A stretch of 49,034 nucleotides of DNA. It comes from Bacillus sp. FJAT-47783 (lineage in GTDB: Bacteria; Bacillota; Bacilli; Bacillales; Aeribacillaceae). Position numbers and translations under genes: made by a program. Within the stretch, counting starts at the first letter, position 1. The number at the start of each line of letters is the position of its first letter. The notes under the pieces were generated by a model, which was given only the letters and a program-made list of their open reading frames with translations, was not told the origin of the DNA and did not search any database. Shown one piece after another: positions 15,859 through 26,722 of this stretch. The stretch is from positions 1 through 49,034 of the forward strand of contig NZ_JAKZKS010000026.1 of the NCBI RefSeq assembly GCF_022808615.1. Reading direction: 5' to 3'.

Positions 15859-17151
15859 CTACTTCGCACGATATACGTTGCGAACGACATTTGTTTGGGA
15901 ACGATCTGGTCCAACTGAGAAAATAGATAATGGAATTCCTGTCAGTTGGGAAATTCGTTCAACATAGTGACGGGCATTTTCAGGAAGCTCATCTAAGCTT
16001 TTAACACCTGTAATATCTTCTGTCCATCCTGGCATTTCTTCATAAACAGGCTCACATTCAGCTAGCACTTTTAAACTTGCTGGGAACTCGTTCATAATTT
16101 CGCCTTTGTATTTGTATGCTACACAAATTTTTAATGTTTCAATCCCTGTTAAAACATCGATGGAATTTAACGATAAATCGGTAATTCCACTTACGCGGCG
16201 AGCATGACGCACAACAACACTATCAAACCAGCCGACGCGACGTGGACGTCCTGTTGTCGTTCCATATTCACGACCAACTTCACGAATTTGATCACCAATT
16301 TCATCATGAAGTTCTGTTGGGAACGGTCCATCACCAACACGTGTTGTGTATGCTTTTGATACACCGACTACATGATTAATCTTTGAAGGACCAACACCAG
16401 AACCAATTGTTACGCCCCCTGCTACCGGGTTTGATGACGTAACGAACGGGTATGTTCCTTGGTCGATGTCTAGCATAACACCTTGAGCACCTTCAAATAA
16501 TACACGACGTCCTTCGTCTAACGCATCATTTAATACAACAGATGTATCGCAAACATATTGTTTAATTTGTTGTCCGTACTCATAATATTCGTCTAAAATG
16601 TCTTCTAATTTGAAACCTTCTACTTCGTACATTTTTTCGAATAGGCGGTTTTTCTCTTCAAGATTTCGTTTTAATTTTTCTTCAAACACTTCGCGGTCAA
16701 GAAGGTCCGCGATACGAATTCCGATCCGAGCCGCTTTATCCATATAAGCAGGTCCGATTCCTTTTTTCGTTGTACCGATTTTGTTATCACCTTTACGCTC
16801 TTCTTCAACAGCGTCTAATTTTAAATGGTACGGTAAGATAACATGGGCACGGTTACTAATGCGAAGATTGTCTGTTTTAATTCCACGTTCATGTAATCCG
16901 TTTAATTCTTTTACTAAAGCCTTCGGGTCAACAACCATTCCGTTACCAATTACACTTATTTTTTCATTAAAAAAGATTCCAGATGGAATTAAGTGTAGTT
17001 TATATGTTTCGCCATTAAATTTAATCGTATGACCAGCATTATTTCCACCTTGATAACGTGCAATAACTTCCGCATGTTGAGACAAAAAGTCGGTAATTTT
17101 TCCTTTTCCTTCATCTCCCCATTGCGTACCTACAACAACTACTGATGACAT
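15859..17151 (-). CDS. purA: Adenylosuccinate synthetase PurA
   Basis: 430 residues, the normal length. It joins IMP and aspartate with GTP to give adenylosuccinate, the first committed step to AMP. The N-terminal [11 protein letters not shown] loop and the NNAGHT motif at residue 38-43 are intact, and the signature [12 protein letters not shown] is present. Monocistronic: own promoter (17205-17233) and terminator. A perfect DnaA box lies just downstream of the predicted -10. Confidence 0.98.
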   Translation of the reverse strand: MSSVVVVGTQWGDEGKGKITDFLSQHAEVIARYQGGNNAGHTIKFNGETYKLHLIPSGIFFNEKISVIGNGMVVDPKALVKELNGLHERGIKTDNLRISNRAHVILPYHLKLDAVEEERKGDNKIGTTKKGIGPAYMDKAARIGIRIADLLDREVFEEKLKRNLEEKNRLFEKMYEVEGFKLEDILDEYYEYGQQIKQYVCDTSVVLNDALDEGRRVLFEGAQGVMLDIDQGTYPFVTSSNPVAGGVTIGSGVGPSKINHVVGVSKAYTTRVGDGPFPTELHDEIGDQIREVGREYGTTTGRPRRVGWFDSVVVRHARRVSGITDLSLNSIDVLTGIETLKICVAYKYKGEIMNEFPASLKVLAECEPVYEEMPGWTEDITGVKSLDELPENARHYVERISQLTGIPLSIFSVGPDRSQTNVVRNVYRAK

Positions 17152-17186
17152 CGATGTGCACCTCCGCTAAACATCATAAATCCGTT

Positions 17187-17195
17187 TTATCCACA
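17187..17195 (+). promoter_or_regulatory. DnaA box at the purA transcription start
   Basis: Perfect TTATCCACA 9-18 bases downstream of the predicted purA -10, so overlapping or just beyond the start site. Confidence 0.5.
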
Positions 17196-17204
17196 AACAA
17201 AATC

Positions 17205-17233
17205 ATTTTACCAATTGTAAGAAAGAAAGTCAA
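17205..17233 (-). promoter_or_regulatory. Sigma-A promoter of purA
   Basis: On the minus strand TTGACT, 17 bases, TAAAAT: a near-consensus vegetative promoter about 55 bp before the start codon. Confidence 0.75.
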
Positions 17234-17282
17234 TCAAATACGAACGTTAATAATATTTCATATATTTTTTGTTCGTGTTACA

Positions 17283-17425
17283 CAAGAAAAGCACAAGCGC
17301 CTGATCAGCCTCAGAAAAAAATGTTCTTACGACAAAAAGGCGCTTTTTACCATTAAGGCGTCACGTTTTTAACTCGAGGGGCGAGGCGGCTTGCACTAGA
17401 CACAAAAAACGCTGTGCAAAGTTTT
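17283..17425 (+). repeat. Dispersed intergenic repeat, copy 1
   Basis: Contains a possible long hairpin (AAGCGCCT.../AGGCGCTT) followed by ACTCGAGG...GGCGG-CTTGCACTAGACA. The second part matches copy 3 (29279-29309) closely. It lacks the CTCCATTAACCC module. Confidence 0.55.
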
Positions 17426-17504
17426 ATGCTTTCTTATCTTTAAAAAACATACTAACATGGTCTTTCCCTTTATTTTTTGGATAGAAAATAAAAATATTCC
17501 ATAT

Positions 17505-17541
17505 AAAAAAAGAACGGCCCTAACAAATGTTAAGGCCGTTC
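17505..17541 (-). terminator. dnaB-type helicase gene terminator
   Basis: Stem AAGAACGGCC/GGCCGTTCTT followed on the minus strand by seven T. It begins inside the stop codon region of the helicase gene. Confidence 0.9.
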
Positions 17542-18906
17542 TTAAGCCCCTGGTGGAACTTCAGCATCATCAAATCGTCTTTCTAAGTTTACAAACTTAT
17601 TATATTCTTTTACAAAAGCAAGTTGAACCGTTCCCACTGGTCCGTTACGCTGTTTCGCAATAATGATCTCAATAATGTTTTTATTTTCCGATTCCTTATC
17701 GTAGTAATCATCACGGTATAAAAAGGCGACAATATCGGCATCCTGTTCAATACTTCCTGATTCACGAATATCTGACATCATCGGGCGCTTATCTTGACGT
17801 TGTTCAACACCACGAGAAAGCTGGGATAGTGCAATAACCGGTACTTCTAGCTCACGAGCCAACGCTTTTAAGGAACGAGAAATTTCTGATACTTCTTGTT
17901 GTCGATTTTCTTTATTTCGCCCACTACCTTGAATAAGCTGTAAGTAGTCAATCAATATCATCCCAAGTCCGCTTTCCTGCTTTAAACGACGGCATTTCGC
18001 TCGTATCTCACTTACTTTAATACCCGGTGTATCATCGATAAAAATCCCGGCGTTTGATAGACTCCCCATTGCCATCGTTAATTTTCCCCAGTCTTCAGGT
18101 GTTAAATTACCGGTACGTAAGTTTTGGGCATTAATATTACCTTCTGAACAAAGCATACGCATCACTAATTGATCTGCACCCATCTCCAAACTAAAAATGG
18201 CGACATTTTCATCTGTTTTTGTCGCGACATTTTGGGCAATATTTAAAGCGAAAGCAGTCTTACCAACCGAAGGACGAGCGGCTACAATAATCAAGTCATT
18301 TCGTTGAAATCCAGCCGTCATTCGATCCAAATCCGAAAAACCTGTTGGAATTCCGGTAATTTCACCTTTTCGATGATGGAGTAACTCAATATTGTCATAC
18401 GTTTTTACTAAAACATCTTTAATATTTTGGAAGGCACCTGTATTTTTTCGCTGTGCCACTTCCATAATGTGCTTCTCTGCTTCATCTAGTAAACTATCAA
18501 CCTCATCTTCACGATTGTACCCTTCTTGGGCAATGTTTGAGGCTGTTCGAATCAATCTACGTAATATCGATTTTTCTTCAACGATTTTAGCATAATATTC
18601 AATATTTGCTGCCGTCGGTACGGAATTTGCCAAATCACTTAAATAGGAAACTCCACCAATTTCTTCAAGTATTTTAGCATCCGCTAAATCCTTTGTGACC
18701 GTCACTAAGTCTACCGGTTCACCTTTGTCTGCTAATTTGAGCATCGTGTTAAAAATTCTTTGGTGGGCTGCTCGATAAAAATCGTCTGGAATTAACACTT
18801 CAGAAGCTAGGGTTAACGCTTGAGGTTCAATAAATATTGCACCTAACACCGCTTGTTCCGCTTCGATATTTTGGGGTGGAATTCGATCGGTTACAAGATC
18901 ATTCAT
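17542..18906 (-). CDS. dnaC: Replicative DNA helicase (DnaB family; B. subtilis DnaC)
   Basis: 454 residues from the ATG at 18906, exactly the length of the Bacillus protein; an in-frame start 18 bp upstream is rejected because GGTGGT lies correctly before 18906. The N-terminal domain (about 8-110, IPPQNIEAEQAVLGA) binds primase; the RecA-like motor has Walker A RPSVGKTA (211-218) and Walker B IDYLQL. The hexamer unwinds DNA 5'-3' at the fork. Named dnaC in Bacillus, dnaB elsewhere. Not overlapping rplI: 194 bp with a terminator lie between. Confidence 0.98.
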   Translation of the reverse strand: MNDLVTDRIPPQNIEAEQAVLGAIFIEPQALTLASEVLIPDDFYRAAHQRIFNTMLKLADKGEPVDLVTVTKDLADAKILEEIGGVSYLSDLANSVPTAANIEYYAKIVEEKSILRRLIRTASNIAQEGYNREDEVDSLLDEAEKHIMEVAQRKNTGAFQNIKDVLVKTYDNIELLHHRKGEITGIPTGFSDLDRMTAGFQRNDLIIVAARPSVGKTAFALNIAQNVATKTDENVAIFSLEMGADQLVMRMLCSEGNINAQNLRTGNLTPEDWGKLTMAMGSLSNAGIFIDDTPGIKVSEIRAKCRRLKQESGLGMILIDYLQLIQGSGRNKENRQQEVSEISRSLKALARELEVPVIALSQLSRGVEQRQDKRPMMSDIRESGSIEQDADIVAFLYRDDYYDKESENKNIIEIIIAKQRNGPVGTVQLAFVKEYNKFVNLERRFDDAEVPPGA

Positions 18907-18988
18907 GAAGATCACCACCTTCATTTATCCTTATCTATTAAAATCATATCCTATGACTATTATATACGATTTGAACAATAAAAAATTG

Positions 18989-19017
18989 AAAAAAGCGGAG
19001 CTAAAAATAAGCTCCGT
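18989..19017 (-). terminator. rplI terminator
   Basis: Stem CGGAGCT/AGCTCCG with a 7-base loop, then a T-rich tract on the minus strand (CTTTTTTCAATTTTTT). It closes the yybS-gdpP-rplI unit about 85 bp after the rplI stop. Confidence 0.8.
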
Positions 19018-19100
19018 CTGTTTTGAGTATAAAGGATTGTCATTTGATTTCAACAAGTATTTCTTTCCACACTGTCTTTTTATGGTAAATCTATGCTCGA

Positions 19101-19547
19101 TTACTGTTCGGATACATGTACTTTTAATGTAGCTGATACGTCTGAATGTAATTTAACTGGAACGTTTGTATAACCAAGTGCTCGAATCGCATCTGGCAAT
19201 TCGATTTTCCGTTTGTCTAATTTAATTTGATGGGATTTCTTGAGTTCTTCAGCAATTTGTTTACTTGTTACAGAACCGAATAAACGACCGCCATCACCAG
19301 CTTTTGCTTTTAATTCAACTGTAATGGACTCAAGTGTTTCCTTTAATTGCTTTGCTTGAGCTAATTCTTCTGCCGCTTCTTTTTCCTCTTTCTTTTTCTG
19401 CGCTTCTAGTTTCTTCATATTCGCATTGTTCGCTTCAATGGCTAATCCTTGTTTAATTAAAAAGTTTTGAGCATATCCGTCTGCAACATTTTTAACTTCG
19501 CCTTTTTTCCCTTTTCCTTTTACATCTTTTAAAAAAATAACCTTCAT
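19101..19547 (-). CDS. rplI: 50S ribosomal protein L9
   Basis: 148 residues. The N-terminal domain starts [19 protein letters not shown], a classic L9 signature; a long charged helix (about 45-75) links it to the C-terminal domain. It binds 23S rRNA and supports frame maintenance. Its ATG overlaps the gdpP stop (ATGA), so the two are translationally coupled. Confidence 0.98.
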   Translation of the reverse strand: MKVIFLKDVKGKGKKGEVKNVADGYAQNFLIKQGLAIEANNANMKKLEAQKKKEEKEAAEELAQAKQLKETLESITVELKAKAGDGGRLFGSVTSKQIAEELKKSHQIKLDKRKIELPDAIRALGYTNVPVKLHSDVSATLKVHVSEQ

Positions 19548-21523
19548 TCTTCATTTCCCCCTTCTAAATATTCATTGATGGCTTGCATTAACCGTTCTTC
19601 TGCTTCATTAAGGGTAATATCGATTAGTTGTGTGGCAGCATTCGTTAAATGCCCGCCGCCATCGAGAGCCTCCATAATTAATTGAACATTAATATCTCCA
19701 AGTGAGCGAGCACTAATGGCAACAGTCTCTTCATCACGCTTAGCGATCACAAACGATGCTAATACGTTACGCATCGTTAGTAACGTGTCTGCAGCTTGAG
19801 CAATAATGACTTGATCAAACCATTCCTCTTCAGCCGAATCTGCCTTTGCAATGGCAATTCCATTTTCAAAGATGTTGGTTGTTTGGATAAGCTTAGAACG
19901 CTTGACATACAAATCGATATCCTCTTTTAAAAACTTCTGTACAAGAATCGTATCTGCTCCCTTCGCCCGAAGGTAAGATGCTGCATCAAATGTTCTCGAA
20001 CCTGTTCGAAACGTAAAGCTTTTCGTGTCTACAATAATTCCAGCAAGTAGGGCCGTTGCCTCAATCATATCCATTGATAAACGTTTTGGCTGATATTCTA
20101 GAAGCTCTGTCACTAACTCTGCTGTCGAGGAAGCATACGGCTCCATATAAACAAGTAGAGGATCTTTAATAAATTCCTCTCCTCTGCGATGATGATCAAT
20201 AACGACTACATTATCAATTTTGCTTAGCAACCGCTCTTCAATGACAAGTGAAGGTTTATGTGTATCTAATACTACTAGAAGTGTATCATCTGTTGCAATT
20301 TCTAGCGCTTCTTCTGGTGTAATAAAACGCGAAGATAATTCCGAGTGTTTCTTCACTTCTGCCATGAGGCGTTTCACACCTGTATCTAGTTCATCCTGAT
20401 TTAAAACGATAAAGCCTTCTTTTCCATTTACTTGTGCAACCTTTAACACACCGATTGAGGAACCTATTGCATCCATATCAGGATATTTATGCCCCATAAT
20501 GATCACTTTATCGCTTTCAAGAATGATTTCCTTTAAAGCATGAGAAATGACGCGCGCACGTACACGTGTCCGTTTTTCAACGGGGTTTGTCTTCCCTCCG
20601 TAAAATTTAACCTTTCCGTTCGGTTGTTTAATGGCAACTTGATCTCCACCTCTACCTAAAGCTAAATCCAAGCTCGATTGTGCTAAGTCCCCAAGCTCAG
20701 GTAACTCAGATACACTCGTACCAATCCCTATACTTAATGTTAACGAAACATTTTGGACGGTTGCTTTTTCACGAACCTCATCTAATATAGAAAACTTTGT
20801 CTTTTCAAGTTGAGCTAAAATATGTTCATTTAATACAGCCAAAAAACGTTCAGATGAAATTCGCTTGAGAAAAATACTGTGTTCCATTGCCCATTGATTA
20901 AGTAAGGAAGTGACTTCACTGTTTAAGTTACTTCTTGTTTGATCATCCATCCCTTGTGTAATTTCATCATAATTATCCAGAAAGATAAACGCTAATACCG
21001 TTCGTTCATTTTTATACTGTTTCTCAATCTCTTTTTGCTTTGTCACATCAAAAAAGTACAAAAGCCGTTCTTCCCTTTTAATAATGACTTTAAACATTTG
21101 ATCTTGTAATGTTATATATTCTGAATCGATCTCTTGTTTAAAGAGCGGGATAAGGGATTCCGCTAAATCGTATAAGGAGCGGCCAACAAGTGTATCTTCA
21201 GCAAAACATGATGCCAAATAAGGGTTCGACCATTCTATGTAATATTGGTCGTTGACTAACATGATTCCAATTGGCATTTCCATTAATGCCTCTTCGCCAA
21301 CCTTCTTGACACGATACGACAATGTAGAAATATAGGTTTCGAACTCTTTTTTAGCTTGATGATCTGCTCTAATAAGAAAAAATAAAACAACACCGAATAA
21401 TACGGTAAAGACGAGTCCAATTACCCAGTGATAAATCCAAAGCAGCAGTACAGCTAAGACCGTTACGGCAATGATGGCATAGACTGGCATCCTAAATATC
21501 GGTTTTTCAAAAAAATTCGGCAT
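19544..21523 (-). CDS. gdpP: Cyclic-di-AMP phosphodiesterase GdpP (YybT)
   Basis: 659 residues, full length. Two N-terminal membrane helices (about 12-51), a PAS-like domain (about 84-150), a degenerate GGDEF domain (about 173-300, no GGDEF motif, hence no cyclase activity expected) and a DHH/DHHA1 phosphodiesterase. Metal-site residues are intact: [11 protein letters not shown] (344-354), DTH (420-422), DHH (443-445). It breaks c-di-AMP to pApA, affecting wall stress and potassium balance. Between yybS and rplI, as in Bacillus. Confidence 0.97.
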   Translation of the reverse strand: MPNFFEKPIFRMPVYAIIAVTVLAVLLLWIYHWVIGLVFTVLFGVVLFFLIRADHQAKKEFETYISTLSYRVKKVGEEALMEMPIGIMLVNDQYYIEWSNPYLASCFAEDTLVGRSLYDLAESLIPLFKQEIDSEYITLQDQMFKVIIKREERLLYFFDVTKQKEIEKQYKNERTVLAFIFLDNYDEITQGMDDQTRSNLNSEVTSLLNQWAMEHSIFLKRISSERFLAVLNEHILAQLEKTKFSILDEVREKATVQNVSLTLSIGIGTSVSELPELGDLAQSSLDLALGRGGDQVAIKQPNGKVKFYGGKTNPVEKRTRVRARVISHALKEIILESDKVIIMGHKYPDMDAIGSSIGVLKVAQVNGKEGFIVLNQDELDTGVKRLMAEVKKHSELSSRFITPEEALEIATDDTLLVVLDTHKPSLVIEERLLSKIDNVVVIDHHRRGEEFIKDPLLVYMEPYASSTAELVTELLEYQPKRLSMDMIEATALLAGIIVDTKSFTFRTGSRTFDAASYLRAKGADTILVQKFLKEDIDLYVKRSKLIQTTNIFENGIAIAKADSAEEEWFDQVIIAQAADTLLTMRNVLASFVIAKRDEETVAISARSLGDINVQLIMEALDGGGHLTNAATQLIDITLNEAEERLMQAINEYLEGGNEE

Positions 21524-21556
21524 AATGTTCAGCTCCTAAAAAACATTCACACTGCA

Positions 21557-22486
21557 TCACCTTTTAAGCTTGCCACGCAAATCAAACCCTAAATCTATTA
21601 TACCTAAAATTCGAATGAATTCTTGCACAGGATATGCAATTATGGCAATAACGACCGCAATCGTTGGAAGCCATTTCGACTGATTTTTCAAATAGCTGTA
21701 GTAAAAGATAAACGATAAACCTTGAACTAATAATAGCAGCTGCAAAACAATTGCAACATTAATGACTGCAACAAATAAAAAAGAGCCTTTCTCTATATTC
21801 ATAAATTGCACCAAGATAACAACTAAGTAATACCAAATAATACTTTTTGGTAATTGCCACTCTCTAAACGGTTTTAATGGTTTATATTCTAGCTTTAACC
21901 GCGTTAATATAGGTCGATTTGCAATATGTGTCAATATAGCAAGGATAAAAGAAAAAATGACAATAACAGTAGGAAGTACCATACTTAGTAAGTCAAATTG
22001 ATTCAGCATTTGATCGATTGCTTCTTTAGGAACTCCTTGCCCGAAAGAAGATAGTATATTTACCTGTTCTTGTAATGAACGCTTCATTTCATCTGCTATA
22101 ACAGTAAATAAATTTAAATCAAACAATACAATAGACCCAATATACGTCAGAAGGGTGCCTACTAAAAATGAAAGTGTCCCAAACGAAAGAGCCATTAACG
22201 GTTGTTGTTTTTTATAAAAATACCCCATTGAAGTACCTGCGAGTCCACACATTATTGTAGCTGGAAGTGCTAAAACCGGATTAAGCAGGAAGGATGCAAT
22301 TAACGCGCCCGCTAACATAAACCATGCAGTTTTTATATTATGCCGGTAGACAAAAAGAATAAAAGGCGTGGACAAAAAGAAAAACGCCACAACTTCAATG
22401 ATTGGAACGTATATCGTAATAGCCAATAAAACAGTGTAAATTGCGAGAAGAATAGCTGCATCTGTTATTAAACGTGTCTGTTTCAA
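21557..22486 (-). CDS. yybS: YybS family DUF2232 membrane protein
   Basis: 309 residues with about eight hydrophobic segments and few charged loops, typical of DUF2232/YybS. It may be the membrane component of a transporter-like complex; the function is unknown. The position directly upstream of gdpP (33 bp gap) is conserved in Bacillaceae and suggests cotranscription. The start is the ATG of MKQTRLITDAA with a GGTGG ribosome site. Confidence 0.9.
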   Translation of the reverse strand: MKQTRLITDAAILLAIYTVLLAITIYVPIIEVVAFFFLSTPFILFVYRHNIKTAWFMLAGALIASFLLNPVLALPATIMCGLAGTSMGYFYKKQQPLMALSFGTLSFLVGTLLTYIGSIVLFDLNLFTVIADEMKRSLQEQVNILSSFGQGVPKEAIDQMLNQFDLLSMVLPTVIVIFSFILAILTHIANRPILTRLKLEYKPLKPFREWQLPKSIIWYYLVVILVQFMNIEKGSFLFVAVINVAIVLQLLLLVQGLSFIFYYSYLKNQSKWLPTIAVVIAIIAYPVQEFIRILGIIDLGFDLRGKLKR

Positions 22487-22617
22487 AACTACACCACCTT
22501 ATTTCTTATTCCTATTTTAAATTGTTCATCTTATTCACGCAATCGCTTAGACGAATAATGTAGTCTTCATTTCAGTGTGGAGATTAATCATTGCTTATGT
22601 ATTGATAATATAAGAAA

Positions 22618-22690
22618 AGTCGGCTAGCACTTGAAGCTAGATACCGAAGCCTTCATTAATCTTTAAATCCTTTATCAAAATGATATAAAT
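22618..22690 (+). repeat. Dispersed intergenic repeat, copy 2 (degenerate)
   Basis: CGGCTAGCACTTGAAGCTAG, then GAAGCCTTCATTAATC and CTTTATCAAAATGATA: the same order of modules as copies 3 and 4, with more changes. It lies between yybS and rpsR. Confidence 0.6.
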
Positions 22691-22701
22691 TCTGATAATA
22701 C

Positions 22702-22737
22702 AAAAAAGCAGTAAGGATCTGTAACCTCACTGCCTTT
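22702..22737 (-). terminator. rpsF-ssb-rpsR terminator
   Basis: Stem GCAGTGAGG/CCTTACTGC with one non-canonical pair, then TTTTTT on the minus strand, 8 bp past the rpsR stop. Confidence 0.85.
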
Positions 22738-22744
22738 TATGATC

Positions 22745-23005
<261 letters not shown>

Positions 23006-23026
23006 TCAATAAACCGAACACTTTGT

Positions 23027-23545
23027 TTAAAATGGCAAATCATCATCTGATATGTCAATTGTTTGTCCATCATTGGCAAACGGATCATCATCAAAGCTTG
23101 TGTGGCCCTTATTGTTACGATTTTGATCTGGAGCACCGCCACCAAATGGGTTCGCATTTCCACTAGGATTGCCTTGGTTACCACCGTAGTAGTTTGGATT
23201 ATTTCCTCCTGAACCACCAGAAGCATTTCTAGGTTCTAAAAACTGAACACTATCAGCAACTACTTCGGTCACATATACACGTCTTCCTGTTTGATCTTCA
23301 TAGCTGCGTGATTGCAAGCGACCATCAACACCAGCAAGGCTACCCTTTTTCAAGAAGTTTGCTACGTTTTCTGCTGGTCGTCTCCATACGACACAGTTAA
23401 TGAAGTCTGCTTCACGTTCCCCTTGCTGATTCGTAAATGTACGATTTACAGCAAGCGTAAATGTCGCAACAGCTACACCACTTGGCGTATAGCGAAGCTC
23501 AGGATCCTTCGTTAGCCGACCTACTAGTACGACACGATTCATCAT
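23027..23545 (-). CDS. ssb: Single-stranded DNA-binding protein SsbA
   Basis: 172 residues. OB-fold domain (1-107, starting [20 protein letters not shown]), a Gly/Asn-rich flexible linker (about 110-150) and the acidic tip DISDDDLPF that recruits replication and repair partners. Essential coating protein for single-stranded DNA. Between rpsF and rpsR as usual; AGGAGTGG upstream of the start. Confidence 0.98.
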   Translation of the reverse strand: MMNRVVLVGRLTKDPELRYTPSGVAVATFTLAVNRTFTNQQGEREADFINCVVWRRPAENVANFLKKGSLAGVDGRLQSRSYEDQTGRRVYVTEVVADSVQFLEPRNASGGSGGNNPNYYGGNQGNPSGNANPFGGGAPDQNRNNKGHTSFDDDPFANDGQTIDISDDDLPF

Positions 23546-23614
23546 ATCAGAACCACTCCTAAAAACACTTTTGAGATGATTTTACCATCAAAAATACATT
23601 TATATCAAAACGAA

Positions 23615-23902
23615 TTACTCTTCTTCTTTAATTACTAGATGACGTAAAATGTCTTCGTTAATTCTTGCTAAGCGGCTGAACTCATCAATCGCTTCATTAT
23701 TAGAAGTAACGTTTAAAATCATGTAGAAACCTTCACGGAAATCGTTGATTTCGTAAGCAAGACGACGCTTACCCCACTCTTTTACTTCCGTAATCTCCGC
23801 ACCATTTTCCGTTAAGATGCCGTTAAAACGTTCAACTAACGCTTTTTTCGCCTCTTCTTCAATGTTTGGGCGGATGATGTACATAATTTCGTATTTTCTC
23901 AT
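23615..23902 (-). CDS. rpsF: 30S ribosomal protein S6
   Basis: 95 residues with the S6 signature [17 protein letters not shown] and [12 protein letters not shown]. It binds S18 and helix 22/23 of 16S rRNA. First gene of the rpsF-ssb-rpsR operon; the leader (23913-23947) resembles the S6:S18 autoregulatory RNA. Confidence 0.98.
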   Translation of the reverse strand: MRKYEIMYIIRPNIEEEAKKALVERFNGILTENGAEITEVKEWGKRRLAYEINDFREGFYMILNVTSNNEAIDEFSRLARINEDILRHLVIKEEE

Positions 23903-23912
23903 CCTTCTGCAC

Positions 23913-23947
23913 CTCCTTTTGGTCTAAACGGCCCTATTGGGCAAGGA
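23913..23947 (-). promoter_or_regulatory. Possible S6:S18 autoregulatory mRNA leader
   Basis: Upstream of rpsF the minus strand reads CCC-AATA-GGG followed by CCGTTTAGA, enclosed by CCTT/AAGG that reaches the ribosome site. A CCG next to a small hairpin is the feature bound by the S6-S18 dimer, mimicking its rRNA site. Confidence 0.55.
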
Positions 23948-24052
23948 GTAATTTTATACAATTACTCACAAGTAAAGATTATAACAAAATGAAATAGATG
24001 TTGCAACTCTCTCTTCATGAGGAGTTGCTAAGTTTAGACGTCCATTTTTGGA

Positions 24053-25153
24053 TTATACATTAAAGCGGAAATGGATAACATCGCCGTCTTTTACATCGTA
24101 ATCTTTTCCTTCAAGGCGTACCTTCCCAGCTTCTTTTGCAGCAGACATTGATCCAGCAGCTACTAAATCGTCGTAAGCAACGGTTTCGGCACGAATAAAG
24201 CCGCGTTCAAAGTCAGTATGGATAATCCCCGCACATTGAGGTGCTTTCATCCCTCTACGGAACGTCCATGCACGAACTTCTTGTTCACCTGCTGTAAAAT
24301 ACGTCGCTAATCCGAGCAAGCTATAAGAAGCTTTAATTAACTGATCAAGACCAGACTCTTCAATGCCAAGCTCCTCTAAGAACATGGCTTTCTCTTCGCC
24401 CTCTAGCTCGACAATTTCAGATTCAATTTTTGCACATACGACAATTACTTCTGCTCCCTCATTTTTCGCATATTCTCTCACTTGTTCAACGTACGGATTT
24501 TCAGAAGGATCCGCAACATCTTCTTCTCCAACATTTGCTACATACAGTACTGGCTTAATGGTTAATAAATGAAGCTGTTTGACATATTTCATTTGTTCCT
24601 CAGTAAACTCGAGCGTTCGAGCAGGTTTTTCATGTTCAAACGCTTCTTTTAATTTTACTAATATTTCATGTTCAAACATCGCCTGTTTGTCTTTTTGTTT
24701 CGCCATTTTCGCCACACGATCAATTCGCTTATCAACTGTTTCTAAGTCAGCTAATATAAGCTCTAAGTTAATCGTTTCAATGTCTGAAATAGGATCAACT
24801 CTTCCAGCAACGTGCGTAATATTATCATCACGGAAGCAACGAACAACTTGGCAAATCGCATCTACTTGACGAATATGCGATAAAAACTTATTTCCAAGAC
24901 CTTCCCCTTTACTTGCTCCTTTTACAATGCCAGCAATGTCAGTGAATTCAAATGTTGTTGGAACTGTTTTCTTCGGCTTTACAAGCTCTGTTAGCTTTTG
25001 AAGGCGCTCATCCGGTACTTCTACAATTCCTACATTTGGGTCAATTGTACAGAACGGATAGTTTGCAGACTCTGCACCTGCTTGTGTAATTGCGTTAAAT
25101 AATGTTGATTTCCCAACGTTCGGAAGACCAACGATACCTGCTGTTAATGCCAT
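24053..25153 (-). CDS. ychF: Redox/ribosome-associated GTPase family protein YchF
   Basis: 366 residues from the ATG at 25153, the standard length; GAGGAG is 8 bases upstream. Obg-family P-loop GLPNVGKST (residues 8-16), G3 DIAG, a coiled-coil insertion (about 130-200) and a C-terminal TGS domain (about 280-366). YchF binds ATP rather than GTP and associates with ribosomes; it dampens oxidative-stress responses in several bacteria. Upstream of rpsF in the same direction, but 150 bp apart. Confidence 0.97.
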   Translation of the reverse strand: MALTAGIVGLPNVGKSTLFNAITQAGAESANYPFCTIDPNVGIVEVPDERLQKLTELVKPKKTVPTTFEFTDIAGIVKGASKGEGLGNKFLSHIRQVDAICQVVRCFRDDNITHVAGRVDPISDIETINLELILADLETVDKRIDRVAKMAKQKDKQAMFEHEILVKLKEAFEHEKPARTLEFTEEQMKYVKQLHLLTIKPVLYVANVGEEDVADPSENPYVEQVREYAKNEGAEVIVVCAKIESEIVELEGEEKAMFLEELGIEESGLDQLIKASYSLLGLATYFTAGEQEVRAWTFRRGMKAPQCAGIIHTDFERGFIRAETVAYDDLVAAGSMSAAKEAGKVRLEGKDYDVKDGDVIHFRFNV

Positions 25154-25354
25154 CTTTTCCACTCCTCTTTTTTATCAAAATCCGGATTTATTGAATCATT
25201 CGATAAACATACGAATTGTTCATATAAAAATAATTATGGCAATCAATCTCCACCAATTATAGAGTTGAACAACAAAAATGACAAGCTGTGACAATGAGAT
25301 TGTGGCACTAATCAGATGTATTCCGTTTTTGTCCCTATTATCATTTTTCACATA

Positions 25355-25386
25355 ATAAAACTGCTAGGAAATTCCTAACAGTTTTA
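25355..25386 (-). terminator. Terminator of the DUF951 gene
   Basis: A hairpin AAAACTG.TAGGAA/TTCCTA.CAGTTTT lies at the end of the gene and is followed by TATTATG on the minus strand. It overlaps the stop codon by 2-3 bases. Confidence 0.75.
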
Positions 25387-25581
25387 TTCCGCACATTTTT
25401 CTAAGATCTTTTTTAATTTTCTTGTAAACTCTCTTCTTGGCATGAGTACACTATGCCCACAACCTTCACATTTTATCCGGATGTCCATTCCCATACGAAT
25501 AATTTTCCAACGGTTCTCCCCACAAGGGTGAGGCTTTTTCATTTCGACAATATCATTTAATTCATAATCTTTATCAATCAT
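25384..25581 (-). CDS. yyzM: DUF951 family small protein (YyzM-like)
   Basis: 65 residues. Motif PHPCGENRWKIIRMGMDIRI and CEGCGH are the DUF951 hallmark; the Cys residues suggest a zinc-binding fold. Function unknown. It lies between ychF and the spo0J locus, as yyzM does in Bacillus. ATG start with GGAGGAAC upstream. Confidence 0.88.
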   Translation of the reverse strand: MIDKDYELNDIVEMKKPHPCGENRWKIIRMGMDIRIKCEGCGHSVLMPRREFTRKLKKILEKCAE

Positions 25582-25675
25582 TGAAAGAATGTTCCTCCTT
25601 TCATCGATGTTCTATATTTCAGGAACAACGTCTCTTCCTATTTCCCTTGCTTTATAATAACATTTTACCAACATT

Positions 25676-26704
25676 TCAATCCCATTTGTAGCGGTTCGTA
25701 ATCGGAAATAAAAGAATCGCAACAACTAAATACAAGTTAATTAAAGCATAGATAGGATACAAAATAGATACTAATGTAGCAAAGCCATACTTTGTAAAAG
25801 GAACCATTAACACAATAAAAAGAAAAGCCAACACCCATAATGGTATGTTTAAAATTTTCTTAAAACGAGTTGCTAGTCCAAAGATTCCTGCTGCCGCTGT
25901 CGTATAAATGGCCATCCAGAGCATAAAAGACATAATTAAAAACATAACATAAGGTGAATCGTCCAAAATAGCAAATAATGGTATCTCTATATGACTAACC
26001 TTGTCCGCTATTTGGGTTAACGTTTCATTGTATAAATAAGATATTCCCCCTAATATAACACCGCTGCCAATACTAGCAACTTTCGCTTCTGGTAACCCTT
26101 TTATTTCCTTTCCAATTGCCGATAATACAGCGACAATGGACAAAATATTTAAGGAGGTGAATGTAAAGGCAGCAGGCCAATTGTATTGCTCTTGCCAATT
26201 AAACGTCCATACATTTGCATGTTCCGTATGAAAGTGGAACAACACATATAATAGACCAATTAATAAGATCGGAATTAAAACACTATTCAACGACAATAAT
26301 CCTTTCACGTCCCAAAGAAATAACAAGACGAGTAAAAAACAAAAGAAACCAATCCCTAACCAATATGGAACGGTTAATGCTTGTAAAGTCGCTCCCCCAC
26401 CTGCAATCATAACAACTGTCGTCGTAAATAAATATAAAACAATTAAAACATCATAAACATGAGACAGCTTCGCTCCGATTAAACGCTCTAGCACCGGAAA
26501 AAAATGCTCAGACTGCTCTTCATAGCTTATTTTCATAATGACATAACAAGAGATAATAAAGAATATGGTAAATAAAATAATAGCAAGTCCACTTTCAAAG
26601 CCAAAAAATTGCCATAACTCCCGTCCTGATGCATACCCAGCACCAATAACCGTTCCAAGTATTAAATACATCCATTTAAAGCCTGCTCTCCACATACTTT
26701 TCAC
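25676..26704 (-). CDS. YkvI family membrane transporter-like protein
   Basis: 342 residues, about ten hydrophobic helices. The N-terminal VIGAGYASGRELWQFFG motif is typical of the COG3949/YkvI group, distant members of the APC (LeuT-fold) superfamily; the substrate is unknown. The last helix is followed by a short basic tail. It is divergent from yyaC, with 77 bp between starts, so both promoters lie there. It is not part of the usual spo0J-locus core. Confidence 0.8.
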   Translation of the reverse strand: MKSMWRAGFKWMYLILGTVIGAGYASGRELWQFFGFESGLAIILFTIFFIISCYVIMKISYEEQSEHFFPVLERLIGAKLSHVYDVLIVLYLFTTTVVMIAGGGATLQALTVPYWLGIGFFCFLLVLLFLWDVKGLLSLNSVLIPILLIGLLYVLFHFHTEHANVWTFNWQEQYNWPAAFTFTSLNILSIVAVLSAIGKEIKGLPEAKVASIGSGVILGGISYLYNETLTQIADKVSHIEIPLFAILDDSPYVMFLIMSFMLWMAIYTTAAAGIFGLATRFKKILNIPLWVLAFLFIVLMVPFTKYGFATLVSILYPIYALINLYLVVAILLFPITNRYKWD

Positions 26705-26722
26705 CCCAATTAGACATTCGCA

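Noticed and set aside
19544-21523. Active diguanylate cyclase in GdpP
   Set aside because: The GGDEF-like domain lacks the GGDEF signature; only the DHH/DHHA1 part keeps its metal ligands.
24002-24030. ychF terminator
   Set aside because: Stem GCAACTC/GAGTTGC is present, but there is no T tract; too weak to list as a terminator.
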